Part shown: one piece after another, positions 62,867 to 64,000 of the stretch
Numbering within the stretch: the stretch's first letter is position 1
Layout of the letters: every line of letters starts with the position of its first letter
Translations under genes and position numbers: made by a program
The notes under the pieces: model-generated
Told to the model about the DNA's origin: nothing
Database searches by the model: none
Seen by the model: only the letters and a program-made list of their open reading frames with translations
Assembly: GCA_034409055.1 (NCBI GenBank)
Contig: DAOUMU010000536.1
Span: forward strand, 1 to 64,000
DNA: 64,000 nt
DNA from: DAOUMU01 sp034409055
Lineage (GTDB): Bacteria; Chloroflexota; Anaerolineae; 4572-78; J111
Reading direction: 5' to 3'

Positions 62867-64000
62867 TGAAAAAAGTTCTGTTTATTTATTATTACTTTCC
62901 CCCATTACTGGGAGGCTGGCGAGCTGTTGGATCAACGGTAAAATATTTACCTGATTTAGGGTGGGAGCCAATCGTCTTGTCAGCCGCTGACTCGGTAAGT
63001 TATACCAAAGATTATGACTCGCTTCTAAAGGTTCCCGATCATATAACAGTTCATCGAGTTGGGCACCCAGAACGACCGCCAAGACTTGTATCTCTTCTTA
63101 ATAAATTGCGTGTGAATATTGATTTTCCCGATTCCTTGAAAGGTTGTTATCTTCCTTTTCTTGAAGAAGCCAGAAAAATCTTACGTGATCAGAAGATTGA
63201 CCTAATTTTTACTTATGGTCCCCCTTATACCTGCTATTTTGTGGGGATGCAACTCAAAAGGGAGTTTAACATCCCCTGGGTGACTTTTTTTGGAGACTTG
63301 TGGTCGGAAAATCTGTTGGGGGCAGGCTTAGTTCAGCCACTTCGATTTTTACATGCTATGCGAGTTAAAAGGGGGGAACAAACTATTCTGGAGGAGGCAG
63401 ACAGGATTATTGTCAGATGTTGGGAACAACAGCGCCAATTATGCAGATTGTATGGGATAAAAGATAACGATATAAGCGTAATCGTTCACGGCTACGATGA
63501 ATCTAACTACGAGGGATTAAAACCATATACTCTCTATCCAGATAAATTGACCATAACTTTCCTCGGTACTTTCTACCGGTTGTACCGGGAACCTTTTCTC
63601 AATTTCTTAAAAGTAGTGAATGAAGTTGCTGAAGATAGTGAAGTTATTCTGGTTGGACGGGGTATTGAGAAATTGGAAGGTCAAAACTTAACTCGTATCT
63701 TGTTCATATCCCAAGAAAAAGCTCTGGCTCTTGGCCTGGGAAGTGATTTTCTCCTTGCTCTTCTTCCTCCATTTGTTAAATGGACAATGATGAAGTTGTA
63801 CGATTATCTTCGCCTTGGCAAACCAATTCTGGCCCTCGTTCCCGAAGATGGCGATGTGGCTAAAATAATCAGAGAAGCCAAAGCAGGATTTATCTTACCC
63901 TATGACCAGGAAAAGATGAAACAAAAACTAGGAGCTGTTTTTGACAAATGGAGAAAGGATAAACTTGGAGATTTTCAGCCCAATCAGGAGTACATTACCC
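62867..64000 (+). CDS. Glycosyltransferase (GT4-like), cut by the right edge
   Basis: 378 codons from TTG 62867 (AGAGG 10 bases upstream), open to the last base, so the 3' end is missing. N-terminus KKVLFIYYYFPPLLGGWRAVGSTVKYLPDLGW is that of GT-B transferases. Later DRIIVRCWEQQRQLCRLYG, ITFLGTFYRLYREPFLNFLK, VILVGRGIEKL and MKLYDYLRLGKPILALVPEDGDVAKII resemble the donor-binding domain. No stop codons occur in this frame. Confidence 0.85.

Noticed and set aside
1..64000. tRNA, rRNA, transposase, integrase or phage genes
   Set aside because: Looked for cloverleaf-like arms, CCA ends, and typical protein motifs; none was convincing.

Overview
The window most resembles a chromosomal contig of a Chloroflexota bacterium, probably the Anaerolineae side of the phylum. 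This is inferred from gene style: TPR proteins of the 'R..CL..VL.INP.N..A..GL' type with a membrane anchor, a zinc-ribbon/adenylate-cyclase/AAA/TPR giant protein, SH3b-repeat secreted proteins, YtfQ-type sugar importers, many GTG/TTG starts, and interspersed hairpin repeats of a kind familiar from that phylum. No rRNA or other marker settles it. I found no tRNA, rRNA, CRISPR array, transposase or prophage. The left edge is a run of 14 G inside an open reading frame, so it looks like a contig end. The right edge cuts a glycosyltransferase gene.

Layout. 1-6.3 kb: a secreted GH99-like/SH3b protein (cut by the left edge), a TPR membrane protein overlapping a GAF-PAS histidine kinase, a lipoprotein, and an OmpR-type regulator whose receiver has lost its phosphorylation residues. 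6.4-11.5 kb: tilS, translationally coupled behind a 1203-residue cyclase/AAA/TPR signalling protein. 11.8-14.3 kb: the cell-shape operon mreB-mreC-mreD, in which mreD appears to start at ATT. 14.3-17.5 kb: a HWE/HisKA_2-type histidine kinase divergent from a single-domain response regulator, then an interspersed repeat. 17.5-22.6 kb: a DhnA/LsrF-like aldolase, a three-gene HcnABC-like FAD/2Fe-2S amine dehydrogenase operon, a Sel1-repeat protein and an SDR oxidoreductase.

22.9-33.8 kb: a sugar-uptake locus. A YesN regulator and YesM kinase are followed by an overlapping YtfQ-like lipoprotein gene. After a terminator and a fresh promoter come a second YtfQ-like binding protein, a permease, a small lipoprotein, a second permease, the double ATPase and a broken third permease. 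The first binding protein is a good candidate for the sensory partner of the kinase, giving a three-component sensor for the importer encoded next to it. 33.8-38.1 kb: a 5'-nucleotidase-family phosphoesterase and aconitase. 38.3-41.7 kb: a TPR/DUF3592-like membrane protein, the scar of a deleted divergent crtI-crtY carotenoid pair, and an MFS transporter.

42.1-64 kb: one long co-directional exopolysaccharide cluster headed by a MarR-type EPS regulator. It holds wecB, at least three glycosyltransferases, an asparagine-synthase-like amidotransferase, three SAM methyltransferases, two polysaccharide deacetylase-family proteins, two DegT-family aminotransferase-fold proteins, a flippase, a polytopic polymerase/GT-C candidate, a sulfotransferase, a FemAB-like acyltransferase, an NAD-dependent epimerase and an unrecognised toroid-like protein. 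Many neighbours overlap by 4-14 bases, so translation is probably coupled. The product is predicted to be a heavily decorated (amidated, methylated, sulfated, deacetylated) polymer.
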